NCBI GenBank assembly: GCA_003140215.1
Contig: PLJL01000004.1
Span: forward strand, 568,659 to 632,658
Length of the DNA: 64,000 bases
From: Vulcanimicrobiota bacterium
GTDB lineage: Bacteria > Vulcanimicrobiota > Vulcanimicrobiia > Vulcanimicrobiales > Vulcanimicrobiaceae
Direction: 5' to 3'
Below the pieces are notes generated by a model, which was not told where the DNA came from, did not search any database, and saw only the letters and a program-made list of their open reading frames with translations. Below are positions 62,493 through 64,000 of this stretch, one piece after another (the first letter of the stretch is position 1; each line of letters opens with the position of its first letter). The position numbers and the translations under genes were made by a program.

Positions 62493-63584
62493 ATGCGGCG
62501 CGCACGGGGGTTTTCGCTGATGCTTGGCAATGGCGAAGCGCTGACTTCGGACCGCGTGACGGCGGCGGGCCGGCCGGCGGGGCACTGGAAAGAGCGGCTG
62601 ATCCATCGGTTCGGGGGCGCTGAAGCGCTGACGCCGTTCATCTTCGTGGTGGCCGGGTTCGTTGCGCTCACGATGCTCTTCGTACGGCTGCCCGCCACAG
62701 CCCGGCATTCCAAAGAATTCGACACGGCCATCGTCATCGCGACGGCGGTGCTGCTGGCCGGCCTCATCCAGGTGCTCACCGCGCTCGTGCGCTGGTGGAG
62801 CGTCAGCGGCGAGCGCAAGAAATTCAACCTCTTCTTCGGTGGTGCGCCGATGCTGGGTGTCGTTCCGGACCTCTCGGCACCGGAGATCACGACGAATTGG
62901 AGCCCGCCCGGCAGCAACGGCGCGCATCCGAAAGGGACCACCGTCGTCCCGTTTCAGGATTTGCGTGCCGCGATCTGGATTGCAGAGCTCTTCGAAGAGT
63001 TCGACACGACCTTCACGATCATGCCCGATACATCTTTCGTGAACGGAACGCCGCCGCAGCGCGGATTTGTTGCGATCGGTCTCGGCTTCAATCGGCTAAC
63101 GTACATGATGGCTGCCATGAGCCAGCTGTTCGAGATCCTCTATGCCGACACGGATGAGTGCAAGGACGACTTCAAGCTCGATGGTGTCAAGCACGAAGAA
63201 CCGTCTGCTACGCGTGACTTCGCGCTGATCGTGCGCGTGCCCGTGACGATGAATCAGAAGGTGGCGCCCTCGTTCGTGTGTGCGGGCCGCACGGCGGAGG
63301 GGACCGCCGCCGCAGGCTACTTCTTGAAGAATTCCTGGCGTCTGCTCTGTGCGATATACGAAAAAGAGCGGCTGCGCTTCGCGGAAGACGCGCTTGCCGT
63401 CGAGCTCGTATATACGCCGGGCGTGTTCATTCAGTCCGAAATTCGGAAGCACGTGTTCGGCCCCGTGAATCGCGTTGCCCCAGCCTCCCAGCGGGCGGCG
63501 GTCGAGCCGGCTCCATGCGCGGAAGTCAGAGCGGCCGAAGACCCTGAAGCGATGGTGGTTCCGAGCACGAACGGAGCGGGCTGA
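62493..63584 (+). CDS. Two-TM hypothetical membrane protein
   Basis: 363 aa from ATG 62493 (ATG 62520 possible). Two transmembrane helices (FIFVVAGFVALTMLFVRL and IVIATAVLLAGLIQVLTALV) precede a cytoplasmic domain of about 270 residues, with YFLKNSWRLLCAIYEKERLR and GLGFNRLTYMMAAMSQLFEI segments. No known family recognised. The arrangement TM-TM-globular resembles some membrane-anchored effectors. Confidence 0.6.
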   Translation: MRRARGFSLMLGNGEALTSDRVTAAGRPAGHWKERLIHRFGGAEALTPFIFVVAGFVALTMLFVRLPATARHSKEFDTAIVIATAVLLAGLIQVLTALVRWWSVSGERKKFNLFFGGAPMLGVVPDLSAPEITTNWSPPGSNGAHPKGTTVVPFQDLRAAIWIAELFEEFDTTFTIMPDTSFVNGTPPQRGFVAIGLGFNRLTYMMAAMSQLFEILYADTDECKDDFKLDGVKHEEPSATRDFALIVRVPVTMNQKVAPSFVCAGRTAEGTAAAGYFLKNSWRLLCAIYEKERLRFAEDALAVELVYTPGVFIQSEIRKHVFGPVNRVAPASQRAAVEPAPCAEVRAAEDPEAMVVPSTNGAG

Positions 63585-63614
63585 GGCACACCCGATCGCG
63601 GCGAATGGCGCGTG

Positions 63615-64000
63615 ATGCCGTTCAGCACGACGATCGCCGGGAGTCTTCCGAAGCCCGCCTGGCTGGCCGAACCCGAACGCATCTTTCCGACCTGGCGGCT
63701 CGAAGGCCCCGACCTCGCCGACGCGCAGCGTGACGCAACGCGGATCGCCGTTTCGGAGCAGCTCCGCGCGGGGATCGAGACGGTAACCGACGGCGAGCAG
63801 TCACGGCGGCATTTCGTGCACGGGTTCGCCGAGCGCCTCGGCGGCGTCGACGCGCTCAAGCGCCAGAACCGCGGCATCCGCGACGACCGCTACGACGCCG
63901 TGTGCCCGACGGTCACCGGCGAGATTCGCCGCACGGCGCCGATCCACGTCGAGGAGATGCGCTTCGCGCGCACGCTGACCGACGGTCCGCTCAAGATCAC
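63615..64000 (+). CDS. MetE-like cobalamin-independent methyltransferase, 3' end outside window
   Basis: The N-terminal 128 codons. The start MPFSTTIAGSLPKPAWLAEP, then LRAGIETVTDGEQSRRHFVH, matches the C-terminal-type catalytic domain of methionine synthase MetE (archaeal MetE-like/UROD-MetE superfamily) that appears as a stand-alone gene. The Cys/His zinc ligands are further along and not in the window. Which methyl donor it uses is unknown. Confidence 0.75.
   Translation, partial: MPFSTTIAGSLPKPAWLAEPERIFPTWRLEGPDLADAQRDATRIAVSEQLRAGIETVTDGEQSRRHFVHGFAERLGGVDALKRQNRGIRDDRYDAVCPTVTGEIRRTAPIHVEEMRFARTLTDGPLKI

Noticed and set aside
1..64000. tRNA or rRNA genes, particularly as an island target
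   Set aside because: No cloverleaf or rRNA-like stretch was recognised by eye; the island target is flgG.

Overview
The window is high-GC bacterial chromosome from an organism combining SepF, DivIVA and WhiA (typical of Gram-positive-side lineages) with a flagellum and an outer-membrane-type secretin (a diderm trait). That mix, with the gene order seen here, suggests a diderm Terrabacteria-type phylum such as Eremiobacterota/Vulcanimicrobiota. This is an inference from gene content; no rRNA or tRNA gene was found to test it.

Left flank (1-7.3 kb): a 3'-partial lgt, then yggS, sepF and divIVA as a tightly overlapping envelope/division operon. A convergent NAD(P)-binding reductase, a HTH/RelE-like toxin-antitoxin pair, a stray 171-bp copy of the flgF-flgG junction, a methyltransferase and a secreted NTF2-like protein follow. 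Then come flgF and the first 217 codons of flgG.

The central result is that flgG is split. Its N-terminal part stops at the Gln-Arg-Ala codons at 7289-7297, and the missing C-terminal part continues in register at 49961-50044, followed directly by a small FlgJ-like ORF and a FliA-type sigma factor. The 42.7 kb between is therefore an inserted island. Both junctions carry a 12-bp direct repeat with one mismatch, and just inside them lies an inverted repeat of the form TGTGCCnCGTAAT (12 of 13 positions).

Island (7.3-49.95 kb): a secreted RHS/YD-repeat protein with an ADP-ribosyltransferase-like tip, an overlapping putative immunity gene and an orphan toxin-like gene; a divergent secretin with a good sigma-70-type promoter; a Lys/Ala-rich histone-H1-like protein; a Thoeris-like SIR2-SLOG gene facing a DUF4062/TIR-like TPR gene; an ApeA-like HEPN protein; a protein with four tandem winged helices; an excisionase-like HTH gene behind an operator array; a SWIM-domain DDE transposase; several probable conflict genes (DUF2971, DUF5677-like, two divergent nuclease-like paralogs); a DprA plus phosphoribosyltransferase pair; two HNH proteins; a DUF3841-like protein; and the sce7725/sce7726 pair. 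Three divergent intergenic regions in the island share tandem 9-bp-period TTGTCACGG repeats, suggesting a shared regulator or iteron-type site. No complete integrase was found, only a possible tyrosine-recombinase remnant.

Right flank (50-64 kb): the end of the flagellar cluster, a 45-aa secreted peptide next to a TPR-LuxR regulator, and a long minus-strand operon running S4 protein, whiA, gapdh, S9 peptidase, NRDE protein, pgk, tpiA, gpmI, pnp. A two-TM protein and a 3'-truncated MetE-like methyltransferase end the window.
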